A stretch of DNA of 64,000 nt from JACCXG01 sp963785755 (GTDB lineage Bacteria; Acidobacteriota; Vicinamibacteria; Vicinamibacterales; 2-12-FULL-66-21). The notes under the pieces are model-generated. The model was not told the DNA's origin and did no database searches. It was given only the letters and a program-made list of their open reading frames with translations. How positions within the stretch are numbered: position 1 is the first letter of the stretch; each line of letters begins with the position of its first letter. Made by a program: the position numbers and the translations under genes. The stretch spans positions 92,566 to 156,565 of the forward strand of contig CAWAXG010000060.1 in assembly GCA_963785755.1 (NCBI GenBank), given 5' to 3'. Below are positions 1 to 10,298 of this stretch, in pieces.

Positions 1-480
1 CCAAGCTGGTACGGCAACAACGATGACCTTCCGCCGATCGTTGCACGCGCCGTGCTGATCGACGTCGCCGGACTGAAGAACGTCACGGCGCTCCCGGACG
101 CGTATCGGATCACTCGCGGCGATCTCGAGGCGGCGCTGGCGGCGCAGCGCGTCTCGCTGCGTCCGGGTGACATCGTATTGATTCGGGGCGGCAAGATCAC
201 CCTGGACGCGTCAGAGTGGCTGGCCGAGACACACCAGGCCATGATTATCGGCGGCGATTACCTGAGCCTCGAGCTGTATCGGGTCGGTCAACCGGACCTG
301 ACCGTCCCCGTGCACAACTACCTTCTCCGTCAACGCGGGATTGCCATCATCCAGGTGGACAACCTCGGCGAGCTCGCACGCGATCGCGTGTACGAATTCG
401 CGTTCATCGCCGCACCGTTGCGGGGGTCGGCTGCCGTGCAGTTCCGGCCGCTGGCGTTCCCGCTTCGTCCGGACCGCTAA
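1..480 (+). CDS. Cyclase-family hydrolase, C-terminal part (5' end outside window)
   Basis: The frame is open from base 1, so the gene starts upstream and only about 159 C-terminal residues are visible. The sequence has the look of the cyclase / kynurenine-formamidase-like family (metal-dependent amide or lactone hydrolases): an ARAVLIDVAG stretch, an LRPGDIVLIRGG strand-turn, and a late HNYLLRQRGIAIIQVDNLGEL segment matching the family's C-terminal core. The metal-binding HxGTHxDxPxH region would lie in the missing N-terminal half and cannot be checked. The substrate is unknown. It stands alone on the plus strand, about 150 bases before a secreted protein gene. Family assignment is by pattern recognition. 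Confidence 0.65.
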   Translation, partial: PSWYGNNDDLPPIVARAVLIDVAGLKNVTALPDAYRITRGDLEAALAAQRVSLRPGDIVLIRGGKITLDASEWLAETHQAMIIGGDYLSLELYRVGQPDLTVPVHNYLLRQRGIAIIQVDNLGELARDRVYEFAFIAAPLRGSAAVQFRPLAFPLRPDR

Positions 481-629
481 TGTCCGGTTGACGCGCGCGT
501 GGCTTGACAGGCTCGCGCGGACGGCGTGATACTCGCGCACCTTTTCGGACAACAGGCACTACGGCGTGACCAGATCCTCTATCAGGCCGTCGGTGAGCAG
601 GTTTCGTTGACGTTCACGAGGAAATCCCC

Positions 630-1931
630 ATGGCACGAGCGCGTTCGGCAGGTCGCATCACTGTTCTGTTCGTGTGTCTGACCCTTCTGGCTCCGTGGTC
701 CCTCCAGGCGCAACAGACCGATCAGAAGCTGTCGGAGATCGTCGGGAATCTGTACTTTGAGGCGGCATTACTGGAAGCGGAAGCAATCATAGACGTCCTC
801 GGCCCCGTAATCGACGTGGACGAACTGCTGGAGTCTCTGCGGAATCAGCTGGAGGTTCCCTTCGTGATGAACAGCCTGATTGGCGCTCAGGTCTCGTCGT
901 TTCCTCTTGGTTCATCCGCTGGAGGCTTCAGCTGGACGTTCGATCCGGCGCTGGGCAGTTTCAACCGCGTCAGCCCGAGCTTCGGCCCGGTCTTCTCCGA
1001 ACGTGCGCTCACGATCGGCAGGAATCGATTGAATGTCGGGATCAACTATCAGCGCGGTACATTCGACAATCTCGAGGCGAAGGACCTCCGCGGCGGCGAT
1101 ATCAAGTTCTACACGGGCGTCAATCTCGGCAGCCTTGGTGGCATCTTCTTCGAGGATTCGCTCGACCTCAAGCTGACGACCGATACGATTGGACTCTTCG
1201 CAACCTACGGCGTCACCGATCGTCTCGATCTGGGAATAGCCATCCCAATCATGAACGTGCAGATGCGCGCGGCGCTCACCACGAGGATCGGGAACACCGT
1301 CACCGGCGTCGATCCCGACGAGCTCTTCACGGAAACCGTGAGTGATAGCGCGAACGGCATCGGTGACATCGTTATCCGAGGAAAATACAGCGTCTGGAAA
1401 GCACGAGGCGGCGGCGTGGCCGCCGGTGTGGACTGGCGCCTTCCGACGGGAGACGAAGAGGAACTGCTCGGGATCGCGGGAGCGCAGGGAAAATTCTACG
1501 TCGCCGCGTCGAGCGCGCATGGCAAGTTCTCCCCGCATTTCAATCTCGGCCTCACGGTTTCCGGAGACACCGAAGCCGCGCGCGATCCCGACACGTTCGT
1601 CTTTGATCCACCTGACGAAGTCGGTTACGCGGCGGGCGTCGACTTCGCCGTAACCCCGCGGTTCACCGTCGTGGGCGATATCGTCGGGCGCACGTTGCGA
1701 GATACTGACCGATTCAATCTGCGCCTGACGGATGTCCCGACGGAATTCGGAGGGCCCTACCGCGAGTGGAGCAGCGAGGAAGGCAGTCTCAAGCTGCTGC
1801 TCGGCTCGGTTGGCGTGAAGCTCAACCCCTTCAGCCGATCGCTGATTTCGTTCAACGTGCTCTTTCCGCTGAACGACCGTGGACTGCGCGACGATCTGAC
1901 GCTGGTTGGCGGATTCGAGTGGTCGTTCTGA
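630..1931 (+). CDS. Secreted outer-membrane beta-barrel-like protein (transporter-like, unknown function)
   Basis: 433 residues. Residues 1-28 form a Sec signal peptide (basic start, hydrophobic core, cleavage near LQAQQ). The mature protein alternates short hydrophobic strands and turns and ends in Trp-Ser-Phe; a C-terminal Phe is typical of outer-membrane barrels. The motif FDPALGSFNRVSPSFGP and the later WRLPTGDEEELLGIAGAQ recur in a paralogue at 35672-37029, so the family is duplicated here. Its general look is that of proteins annotated as MetA-pathway/phenol-type putative transporters; no substrate can be inferred. It converges with the kinase gene on the other strand, 31 bases beyond its stop. 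Location in the outer membrane is inference. Confidence 0.7.
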   Translation: MARARSAGRITVLFVCLTLLAPWSLQAQQTDQKLSEIVGNLYFEAALLEAEAIIDVLGPVIDVDELLESLRNQLEVPFVMNSLIGAQVSSFPLGSSAGGFSWTFDPALGSFNRVSPSFGPVFSERALTIGRNRLNVGINYQRGTFDNLEAKDLRGGDIKFYTGVNLGSLGGIFFEDSLDLKLTTDTIGLFATYGVTDRLDLGIAIPIMNVQMRAALTTRIGNTVTGVDPDELFTETVSDSANGIGDIVIRGKYSVWKARGGGVAAGVDWRLPTGDEEELLGIAGAQGKFYVAASSAHGKFSPHFNLGLTVSGDTEAARDPDTFVFDPPDEVGYAAGVDFAVTPRFTVVGDIVGRTLRDTDRFNLRLTDVPTEFGGPYREWSSEEGSLKLLLGSVGVKLNPFSRSLISFNVLFPLNDRGLRDDLTLVGGFEWSF

Positions 1932-1962
1932 ATGTAGCCTGCAGTGCGGGCGACCCTGATAG

Positions 1963-4900
1963 TTATCGTCGCGCAGTCACCGATACGATGATCCAGCCAG
2001 CTCCACGCTTCTGCAGCGTGAATACTGTCTGCACAGGTGCTGGATTCTGGGTCCCGAAACGGTTTCGAAACGTGATTCGCCGCAGGCCTGTGACGGTCGC
2101 CTGACCGCCCGTCGGCGTGATCTGCTGCACGTCGACGCTCACCTTGTATTCGTCCGCTTCGCGAAACGTGGTCTCAAGTTGCTTCGCTTCGCCGGCAGAC
2201 ATGGTCCAAACCTGCTTGAGCGCATCGAGGTTTTTCGAGTTGAACGCGCTTTCGTACGCGTGGATCGTTTGCTGCGATCGCGGCGCGTTCGTCGATCGCG
2301 GGCGGCGCAGCCGGCGGCGCCGTTCCGCTGGCTTCGCAGTCCCACCAGGCGTGGGCGACTCGCCACGCCCAGCGGGCCCCGACGGCGAACCGGCGGAAGG
2401 TCCTGGCGGCGGTGTTGTGATCGGCGCAGTCGTCGTCGCCGACTTTGGCGGATCCGGCTTGACCGGAGGCACTTCGCTTGTCTTCTTCTTTGCCTCCGCC
2501 AGCTGCAGCTGCCGCTGTCGTTCCAATTCGTTCGCAAATTCGGTCGCTTCACCCGTCGCGCGGACGAACGTGTCCCGAGCGGCCCACAGGCCGCGAGCCG
2601 CAGCGGCGTGGCGGCCTGTTTTGCGATCGCCTTCCCCACCGCTCTGTTGTCTCAGCCCCTGCTGATACGTCGCGGCGGCGTTCGCAGGAGCGCCGCTCTT
2701 CTCCGCGGCGCTGCGCGCCCGGGACGCGTCCTCGGATGCCCTGGACGCCACGTCCGCGAGGACCGCGAGCAGGGCCGGATCGTCGGCCTTGGACTTCAAT
2801 CCGGACTCCGCGGTGCCCAGTGCCTGCGTGAACTGACCGCGCGCAAACTCCAGGCGGGCGCGCCGCCGGAACGGCTCGAGCTGCCGTTCGAGAGCACTCG
2901 CCGGATCCTCTTTCGGCTCTTCCGGTTTCGCCGGCGGCGGATCGGTTACAGGGGCGGCCGCCACGTCCGGCGGAGCTCCTGTCGACGATGCTGGTGGCCC
3001 AGCCGCCGGGGGATCAGCGGGGGTGGGGGCCGGGGCCCCTGTACCCGGGGCCTCGGCAGGCGTGCTTGTGCCCGGCGGGGAAACCCCGACTTGCGGCTGC
3101 TCTGGCGTCTCGCGGTTTCGGAGGCTGGTCACGCCAAGGTAGAGGACGAGGATCGCCGCCAGGCTGCCTCCAATCGCAGCCAGCCACTTACCTCGTGAGG
3201 TGACCGTCGGCCGCTCGCCTGCTACTGTCGACTCCGCTTCAGCAGCTGATCCTGGAACGGCAGCGCGCGCGAGCGCCTCGGCTTCGAGCGCGGCCTCGCG
3301 CTCGCGGATCGCCGCAATCAGCGGCGCGCTGTCGGGTTCAGTTGTGAGCGCATCGCGAAGGATTCGGAGTGCAGCGTCGTGCGACCGGCTCCTGCGGGCC
3401 TTGTCGAGTGTCTTGGCAAGCCTGGCCTCGCGTGCCCGCTGTTCCTCTTCGCGGCGTTCCTCCTCGGCGCGAACGCGCTCGGCCTCCTGCGCGCGCTCCC
3501 GCTCGCCGAGCAGCGCGAGCAGTCCTTCGTGCGCCGCATCGGTCTCGAGCGCGTCGCGCAGCATGCGGATCGCCTGATCGTGCGCACGCGTCTTGCGCGC
3601 CTTCTCGAGGACCTTGGCGACTCTCGCCTCCCGGATCTGACGCTCGGCTTCGCGGCGTTCCTCCTCCGCGCGTACGCGCTCGGCCTCCTGCGCACGCTCG
3701 CGCTCGCCGAGCAGCGCGAGCAGTTCATCGTGCGCCGCGTCGACCTGGAGAGCCTCGCGCAGAATGCGGATGGCTTGATCGTGCGCCCGCGTCTTCCGGG
3801 CCTTCTCGAGAGCCGCGGCGACTCTCGCGTCGCGGGCGCGGCGCTCGGCCTCGAGCCGTTCCTGTTCCGCACGCGCATCCAGGGCGTGCTGCACGCGCTT
3901 TCGCAGTGCCAGCGCCTTCGCGTTTCCCGGATCCAGCGTTGCCGCCTCGTTCGCAAGCCGCAGCGCGTCGTCCAGCTCTCCGCGCTCCAGTCGTTCCAGC
4001 CCGCCGGCCAGGGCCGCCGCCAGCTGTTTTCGACGCCGCTCCTCGCGTTCGATCGCGGCCAGACCTGAAGTCGCCTGCTCGGCCAGCTCGGTAAGGGCTT
4101 TCGCGTCCGCGTCGATCGCGCGTGCCGCATCGATCTCGGTCAGCGCTTCGTCGGTACTGCTGTCTGGAAATCGCCTCGCGCGCCGCGGCGGTGTGGGTCT
4201 CGACCGTCCTTCGCCGCCGCTCGATTTCCGCTTGGAGCGCGGCCAGGTCGGCATGACCGGCATCGAGCTTTACCGCGTCCGCGTGAAGCCGCGCCGCAAG
4301 GCCGAGTTCTCCCCGCACCATCGCCGCCGACGCCTGTGCGATGTTCTGTTCGATGCGCGCGCGGATTCGCGCCGCGGCCTCTTCCGCGGTCTGTCGCTCG
4401 ACTATCGAGCGATCGAGGAGGTCTGCCGCCGGCGACGCAGGTTCCAGTTCGCGGACTCGTTGGAGCAGCTGGAGCGCCTGATCGAGCCGGCCGTCATCGA
4501 ATGCCGCCCTCGCCTCAGCGAGCAGCTCTTTGGACCGGCGCTGAAGTACATCCCCGAGTTCGACGACCGCATTGTTCGTGGAATCAAGCGCATGTACTTC
4601 GCGGTACAAGCCCGCGGCCTCTTGCAATTCATCGCTTTCCAACGCGGCCGCTGCGGCGGCGGCCTTGTCGGCGATGAGCGCACGCGTCCGCGCTGCTGCT
4701 TCCGCCGCCGCCTGTCGCTGCAGCGCTTCCTGAATGACTGCGTCTGCGGGGGAAACGTGCGACTGAAGCGCCCGGACACGGGTCGCGAGGTCGATGGCCT
4801 GCTCGTAGCGACCGTCCTCTGATGCCTGTCTCGCCGACGACAGCAGCCCTTCGGCCTTGTCCTCGATGATCTTCTGGAAGGAAGCCGCGGCGGCACTCTG

Positions 4901-6877
4901 CGGGTCGAGCTCGAGCGCGTCCGCCCAGATCTGCGCGGCGCCACCGACGTCATCACGCTCCAGCGCAGCCGCCGCCTGCGACAGCCTGCTCTCGACTTCC
5001 GCACGCAGCCGCGCCGCAGCCGCGGCGGCAGATCTCAGATCGAGGACCTGGCGCAGCAATGCTGCGGTCGCCTGTGACTCGGGGTCGAGCTCACGAACAC
5101 GCTCGAGCAGGCCTATCGCGTCGTCAAATCGTCCTGCCGCCGCGCCCTGCTGAGCGGCCGCCGTGAGCGCCGCAATCTTGCGGCTGCGTGCTTCACGCTC
5201 TTCTTCTTCGCGCCGGCGCTTGATTTCGAGCGCCTGCTCCCGGAGGTCCTGAAGAGTCCTGGAAACGTCAGCATGTGGCGGCTCGAACTGTTCGAGGTTT
5301 TTGATCGCCTCGTCGTGCTGCCCCGCCTCGAACTGACGTCGGGCCCCTTCGATCGCCTGCGCCGCCGCCCGCTCGTGACGCTCGCGCGCCTGCTGTTGCT
5401 CGAGCGCCGCCTGGGCCTGCTCCCTGATCTCGAGCGCCTCGGTGTGCTGGGGCTGCCGCGCGAGCGCTTCGGCAGCGGCACGAACCGCCCGCTCGAACGC
5501 GCCGGCGGCAAAATCGGTTCGCGCCCGTGTAACGGCTTCGCGCACGATCTGCGCGCGCTCACGAGCCAGCTCGAGCTCGTGGCGCACTTCGTCGACGGCC
5601 TGCTGCACGCCACGGACGTCGGACGAGCTCGGCCGCAACCCGCGCGCCTGCTCCACGAGCGCGGCAGCCTGCGTGGCGTCACCACGATTGAGGTGTTCCC
5701 GCGCCTCATCCAGCCAGTCGCGGACCTGCTTGTCTTCGTCAGCCGCTCGGGCCCGCTCGATGATGTCAACCGCGCGCTCGTTGTTGGGATCGAGAATCGC
5801 GGCGTCATCGGCCGCTGCGATCGCCGCCTGGAAATCGCCGGCCTCGAACGCACGGATGGCCTCTTCGAGGCTTTGCCGGATGCGCGCCTGGCGACGCTGC
5901 TCCATCTCGCGGCGGCCGGCCGCCCGCGCGTCCGAGCCGGTGGGCAGCCGCGGCATCGTTTCCGCGGACGAATCGGGTTTCTGAGCGCGTCCAGGCCCCG
6001 CGGCGACCGTTTCCGCGCCCGAGCTGTCCTGTTCGGCGGCCTCTTCCTCTTCCTCTTCTTCAAGCCGTTCCCGAATGCGCGCGAGATCGCGGCGCATCCT
6101 CGCGAGATCCGGATAGCGGTCCGCCGGCTCCTTCTCGAGTGCCCGCGATACGACTTTGCTGATTTCTGGATCGAGCCCCGGCACCAGCTGTTCGAGGGGT
6201 TTCGGGGCCTCGTGCAGGATGCGGTTCATGATCCCGTCCTGCAGGCTCCCCGGAAAGGCTTGTTTCCCGCTCAACAGCTCGTAGGTAACGTCACCCACCG
6301 CGAAGATGTCACTGCGGTAATCGACTGGCTTCCCCGCGACCTGCTCCGGGGACATGTAGGCAAGCGTCCCCACCAGCATCCCGGCCTGCGTCATCCCCGA
6401 CTGGGCGAAGCGCACGATTCCGAAGTCGAGAATCTTCAACATCCCGTCGGAATCGAGCATCAGATTGGCGGGCTTGATGTCACGGTGCACGACGCCGGCC
6501 TTGTGCGCGTACCCGAGGCCGTCGCAGAGCTCCTCGATCAGCTTCAGCTTGCGTGACAGAGGCAGCCGCGACCGGCGCTGGATGATGGCCTCGAGCGTCT
6601 CGCCCGGCACGTACTCCATCGCGATGAACGGCTGACCGTTATCCTCGCCGACGTCGAAAATGGTGACGACGTTGGGATGGCGCAGCCGCCCCGCGGCACG
6701 CGCTTCCCGCCCGAAACGCGCGCGCAGCTCGGCATTGTCCATGCCCTCGCGCATCACCTTGATGGCGACCATCCGATCGATCGCCGGATCGTGCGCAAGG
6801 AACAGTGCACCCATCCCGCCGTGACCGAGCCGGTTGACGACCTTGTAGCGCCCTATGGTGATTGGATCCGTTGTCAC
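1963..6877 (-). CDS. Giant Ser/Thr protein kinase with TPR-like repeats, TM helix and NTF2-like C-terminus (one frameshift)
   Basis: N-terminal eukaryotic-type kinase domain (about residues 11-270) with glycine loop GHGGMGALF, lysine in VAIKVM, RD-type loop HRDIKPAN, DFG and GTLAYMSPEQ, so catalysis should be intact. Residues about 330-1200 are Ala/Glu/Arg-rich TPR-like helical repeats, followed by one membrane helix near 1229-1250, a Pro-rich linker and a SnoaL/NTF2-like domain over the last ~110 residues. An extra C at about 4153 (minus-strand TACC) breaks the frame; removing it gives REAISRQQYDEALTEIDAAR and exactly 1638 codons. A second pair of compensating shifts near 2280-2340 is possible but weak. 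GTG start overlaps the stop of the upstream PP2C gene (GTGA), so the two are translationally coupled. Repeats on the cytoplasmic side probably bind partners. Confidence 0.85.
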
Positions 6878-7662
6878 GGCAGGGAACCCACGGCATCGGC
6901 GGCCGAAGCGGAGTAGCGGACGAGCACCACCGTGATGTTGTCTTTGCCGCCGGAATCAAGCGGCCGCTGCATCAGTTGATCGACGGCGTCCACGATCGAA
7001 TCACGACTCAGCGCCCGCCGAATCTCTTCTGTATCGACCATGGAATGCACGCCGTCGGTGCACAGCAGAAGCGCCTCGCCTTCGCTGAGCGCATGTTCGT
7101 GCGCGCTGACCTGCACGTCTTCACCCACCCCGATGACTTTGGTGAGCACATTCCGCATCGGGTGCGTCGCAAGGGCGCTCGGATCCATCGAGGGGTTGTC
7201 CCTCAAGAGCGTCGCCACCCAGGAATCATCCACCGTGAGCAACTCGAGGCGATCATCGCGAAAGGAATAGAGGCGGCTGTCGCCGACACTCGAGTACGTC
7301 AGCTTGCCGTCCGAGATGAGCGCGACGGTCAAGGTCGTGCCCATACCGGTGTAGTCGCGCTGGCTCTCCGCAGCCTTGAAGACTCGCCGATTGGCCAGGC
7401 GCATCGATGTCACGAGGCAGTTGGCGGCGTAGGTCAGACGCGAGTCGAACCCGAAGGGCCAGGTAAACCTGTCGCTCCCGCGCGTCCGACAGAGGAAGCT
7501 CTGGAGCGTTTCAGTGGCAATGGCCGAAGCAATCTCCCCGGCGTTATGCCCTCCCATTCCGTCGGCAACGGCAAACAGGCCCAGGACCGGATCACAGAAG
7601 AATGTGTCCTCATTCACCGTCCGGACCAGCCCCGGATGCGTGGCGCCGTGTGCGGTCAACAT
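6874..7662 (-). CDS. PP2C-family Ser/Thr protein phosphatase (Stp1-like)
   Basis: 262 residues from the ATG at 7662, chosen over an upstream ATG because homology begins at once (LTAHGATHPGLVRTVNED) and GAGG lies just before it. PP2C motifs are in order: RTVNED, FAVADGMGGHNAGEIAS with the metal-binding Asp and Gly, LLCTDGVH, and the final DNITVVLVRY. No membrane segment, so it should be cytoplasmic. It is the first gene of a minus-strand pair; its TGA overlaps the GTG of the giant kinase, and the natural reading is that this phosphatase reverses that kinase's phosphorylations. It is divergent from the FHA-cyclase gene, whose phosphothreonine-binding domain could read the same signal. Confidence 0.92.
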   Translation of the reverse strand: MLTAHGATHPGLVRTVNEDTFFCDPVLGLFAVADGMGGHNAGEIASAIATETLQSFLCRTRGSDRFTWPFGFDSRLTYAANCLVTSMRLANRRVFKAAESQRDYTGMGTTLTVALISDGKLTYSSVGDSRLYSFRDDRLELLTVDDSWVATLLRDNPSMDPSALATHPMRNVLTKVIGVGEDVQVSAHEHALSEGEALLLCTDGVHSMVDTEEIRRALSRDSIVDAVDQLMQRPLDSGGKDNITVVLVRYSASAADAVGSLP

Positions 7663-7735
7663 GGAGGCCTCTTTACAGGGCACCCGGCTTGTGGCGGAAT
7701 GTACGGCCTGATTCTATCAAACCGCGTCAACACGA
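7663..7735. promoter_or_regulatory. Divergent promoter region between phosphatase-kinase and FHA-cyclase genes
   Basis: Only 73 bases separate the divergent starts at 7662 and 7736, so both promoters must lie here or overlap the genes. No convincing -35/-10 pair or repeat is visible. Shared control is inferred from the arrangement only. Confidence 0.4.
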
Positions 7736-9283
7736 ATGTTCAACCTGGTTTATTCGAAGGGTGGCGAACCCCAGCGCTTCACGCTCGAACCGGGCGACAC
7801 GGTGATTGGGCGGCTGCCCGGCTGTGACGTCGTCATCGACCATCCGAGCGTCTCCCGCCGACACGCGAAGCTGACCGTCATCGGGGGCCGCTGTAAGCTC
7901 CAGGATCTCGAGAGCCGCAATGGCACGTTCGTGGACCGGGAGCCGGTTACCGAAACTGAGCTGACGGACGGCAACGAAGTCGTCTTCGGCGTCGTTCCCA
8001 CGCACATCGAGTACTCGGCAGAAGACCAGCTGTCGCTGTCGGAGAACCACACGGTTCTCGAGGCGGGGACGGTCTACAAAGCACTCGGCGAACAGCCTGG
8101 ACGTCCTGAGGAAGCCGCCGTTACCGAACAGGGGCTCGACGGCCGGCGCGTCCTGGCGATGATGTCGGAAATCGGCAGGACACTGGTGACCGCACAGCCG
8201 CTGATCTCGGTGCTGAACCGCGTGGTCGATCTCGCATTCGAGTCGATCGCCGCGGAGCGGGCCTTCCTCATGCTGGCCGATGAGGCCACAGGCGCCGTGG
8301 TCCCGCGCGTCGTTCGCAACCGGGATGGGACGACGCCCCCACCGACGTCGATCAGCAACACGATCGTGCGCCGGGCGATGACCGAACGGGTCGCCGTACT
8401 CGCCCGGGATGCCCAGATAGATACACGTCTGGCTCAGGTGCAGAGCATCCACAACGCAAACATCCGATCCTTCATGTGTGCGCCGCTTTTCAACGGGGAC
8501 AAAGTCATCGGCGTGTTCTACATCGACAACCCATTCACGAAGGAGTTTTCGAGCAGCGACCTCAATCTGTTCACATCGCTGTCGGACTATGCCGCGGTCG
8601 CCATCGAACAGGCGCGGCTCACCTCGCGCGTACTCGAGGAGACGCGCCGGCGCGAACGGCTCCAGAGATACCATTCGCCGGCAGTCATCGACCGGATCCT
8701 CAGCGAGACGGGGGAGGAGGCGAATATCACGCTTTCCGCGCAGGAGCGGACCGTGAGTGTGCTGTTTGTCGACATCGTCGGCTTTACCACGATGTCGGAG
8801 AGCATGGAACCAAACGAGGTCGCGCAGGTGTTGAACCGCTTCTTCACGAAGATGGCCGACGTCGTCTTCGAGGCGGAGGGCACGCTCGACAAATTCCTGG
8901 GAGACGCGATTCTCGCGGTCTTCAGCGCGCCGCTCGACCAGCCCGATCACGCGCTGCGCGCGGTCCGTGTCGCCCGTGGCATGCGCAGCGCGCTGGAGCA
9001 GCTCAACCAGCATTCGGACCGACCCCTGGAGGTCCGGATTGCCATCAACACGGGGCTGGCGACCGCCGGCGACATCGGATCGCCCAAACGCCGCGAGTAC
9101 ACGGTGCTTGGCGACGTCGTGAACACCTGCGCCCGAATGCAGGCGAACGTCTGCCTGCCCGGCCAGATCGTGGTGAGCCGCGCAACGGTCGACGAGCTCG
9201 GGGGAGCCATCGATGCACGGCTGATCGGCTCGTTTCAGCTGCGCGGCAGACAGACCAGCGTCGATGTGTATGAAGTGTTCTGA
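7736..9283 (+). CDS. FHA-GAF-adenylate cyclase (class III)
   Basis: 515 residues. FHA domain at about 1-100 (GRLPGCDVVIDHPSVSRRHA, then SRNGTFVD), which binds phosphothreonine peptides; GAF domain at about 135-300; class III nucleotide cyclase domain at about 330-510. The cyclase keeps both metal aspartates (VLFVDIVGFT; FLGDAILAVF). The Lys in LDKFLGD and Asp in VLGDVVN are the adenine-specifying pair, so cAMP is the predicted product. No membrane segments. Divergent from the PP2C-kinase pair, it is well placed to convert kinase signalling, read by the FHA domain, into cAMP; this link is inference. The GAF ligand is unknown. Confidence 0.92.
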   Translation: MFNLVYSKGGEPQRFTLEPGDTVIGRLPGCDVVIDHPSVSRRHAKLTVIGGRCKLQDLESRNGTFVDREPVTETELTDGNEVVFGVVPTHIEYSAEDQLSLSENHTVLEAGTVYKALGEQPGRPEEAAVTEQGLDGRRVLAMMSEIGRTLVTAQPLISVLNRVVDLAFESIAAERAFLMLADEATGAVVPRVVRNRDGTTPPPTSISNTIVRRAMTERVAVLARDAQIDTRLAQVQSIHNANIRSFMCAPLFNGDKVIGVFYIDNPFTKEFSSSDLNLFTSLSDYAAVAIEQARLTSRVLEETRRRERLQRYHSPAVIDRILSETGEEANITLSAQERTVSVLFVDIVGFTTMSESMEPNEVAQVLNRFFTKMADVVFEAEGTLDKFLGDAILAVFSAPLDQPDHALRAVRVARGMRSALEQLNQHSDRPLEVRIAINTGLATAGDIGSPKRREYTVLGDVVNTCARMQANVCLPGQIVVSRATVDELGGAIDARLIGSFQLRGRQTSVDVYEVF

Positions 9284-9417
9284 ACGCGAGACCACGAGCG
9301 AACTGCCGAAAGTTGGACTCACGTTAGACGGGTTTGATAACGTCGTTCGCAACGCTCGGTGAAACGGCGTCAGCTCAGCTGGCGTGCGCAGCGTCGATCT
9401 GATTTCTGGAGGCATTC

Positions 9418-10266
9418 ATGTCGAAGATCCTCGTGACGGGATCCACGGGAAATGTCGGGTCCCGGCTCGTGAAGTTGTTGTCATCCCGCGGCCAATCGGT
9501 CCGTGCGTTCACGCGCAAGGGTGAAAAGGCAGCGTCCGGAGCTGGCGTCGAAGTCGCGGTGGGCGACTTCACGGACAAGGACAGCCTCCGTCGCGCGATG
9601 GACGGCGTCTCGCAGATGTATCTGTTGTCGGCTGGGCCCGAGCTCTCCCAGCACGAGGCCAACGCGATCGACGCGGCGAAGGCTGCCAAGCTCGATCTCG
9701 TCGTCAAGCACTCGGTCGCCGGCGCGCCATACAAAGGCAACGATTTCGCGCGCTGGCACCGGGCCGGCGAGGAGCGGCTCGAAGCGTCGGGACTCCCGTA
9801 CGTCTTCATTCGGCCGGCATCATTTGCGAGCAATGCCCTTTACTGGGCCGACACCATCAAATCGCACGACACCGTCTACGGTGCTCTAGGCGAGGCCTCG
9901 TTGCCGGTGATCGATCCCGACGACATTGCCGAGGTCGCAGCGAAGGTCCTGACGACACCGGGACACGCGGGGAAAACCTACGACGTTTCGGGACCCGACA
10001 CGCTGACGACGGCGCAGCAGGTGGAGACCCTCGGAAGCGTTCTGGGCCGACCTCTCAAGTATGTGAACGTTCCGGACGAGGCCGCACGGGAGTCCATGGT
10101 CGGCATGGGGATGCCCGTGCCGTTCGTCGACGCGATGGTCGGGATGATTCAGCAGCTGCGAAGCCTGGGCCGCATCGAGCCCACGCGCGACGTCCAGACA
10201 GTAACGGGTCGCACCCCGCACACTTTCCGTCAGTGGGCGGAGGCGAACGCCGGCGCCTTTCGGTAA
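9418..10266 (+). CDS. NmrA/SDR-type NAD(P)-binding protein
   Basis: 282 residues starting with a Rossmann nucleotide-binding strand ILVTGSTGNVGSRL (GxxGxxG), then the AFTRKGEKAAS dinucleotide-specificity region. The pattern fits the NmrA-like atypical short-chain dehydrogenase family, which includes quinone oxidoreductases such as QOR2 and redox-sensing regulators. The usual SDR catalytic YxxxK is not evident, as expected for this subgroup. It stands alone, 134 bases after the cyclase gene and convergent with the GMC oxidoreductase. A GGAGG-like site precedes the ATG. The substrate cannot be named. Confidence 0.85.
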   Translation: MSKILVTGSTGNVGSRLVKLLSSRGQSVRAFTRKGEKAASGAGVEVAVGDFTDKDSLRRAMDGVSQMYLLSAGPELSQHEANAIDAAKAAKLDLVVKHSVAGAPYKGNDFARWHRAGEERLEASGLPYVFIRPASFASNALYWADTIKSHDTVYGALGEASLPVIDPDDIAEVAAKVLTTPGHAGKTYDVSGPDTLTTAQQVETLGSVLGRPLKYVNVPDEAARESMVGMGMPVPFVDAMVGMIQQLRSLGRIEPTRDVQTVTGRTPHTFRQWAEANAGAFR

Positions 10267-10275
10267 GGCGCCGGC
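10249..10275. terminator. Stem-loop between convergent genes
   Basis: A perfect 11-bp stem (GCCGGCGCCTT / AAGGCGCCGGC) with a 5-base loop TCGGT spans the stop codon of the NmrA-type gene and lies 23 bases beyond the stop of the convergent GMC gene. No strong T-run follows on either side. Bidirectional termination is the likely role. Confidence 0.6.
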
Positions 10276-10298
10276 GATGAAAACCTGCTGATTCCTGA

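Noticed and set aside
2179..3198. Long Arg-rich plus-strand readings over the giant kinase gene
   Set aside because: They are antisense shadows of a GC-rich coding region: composition is Arg/Ala/Pro/Gly with no domain, and the minus strand carries clear TPR and NTF2-like coding.
5273..6556. 427-codon plus-strand reading opposite the kinase domain
   Set aside because: It is the mirror of conserved kinase motifs on the minus strand and has no recognisable motif or ribosome site.
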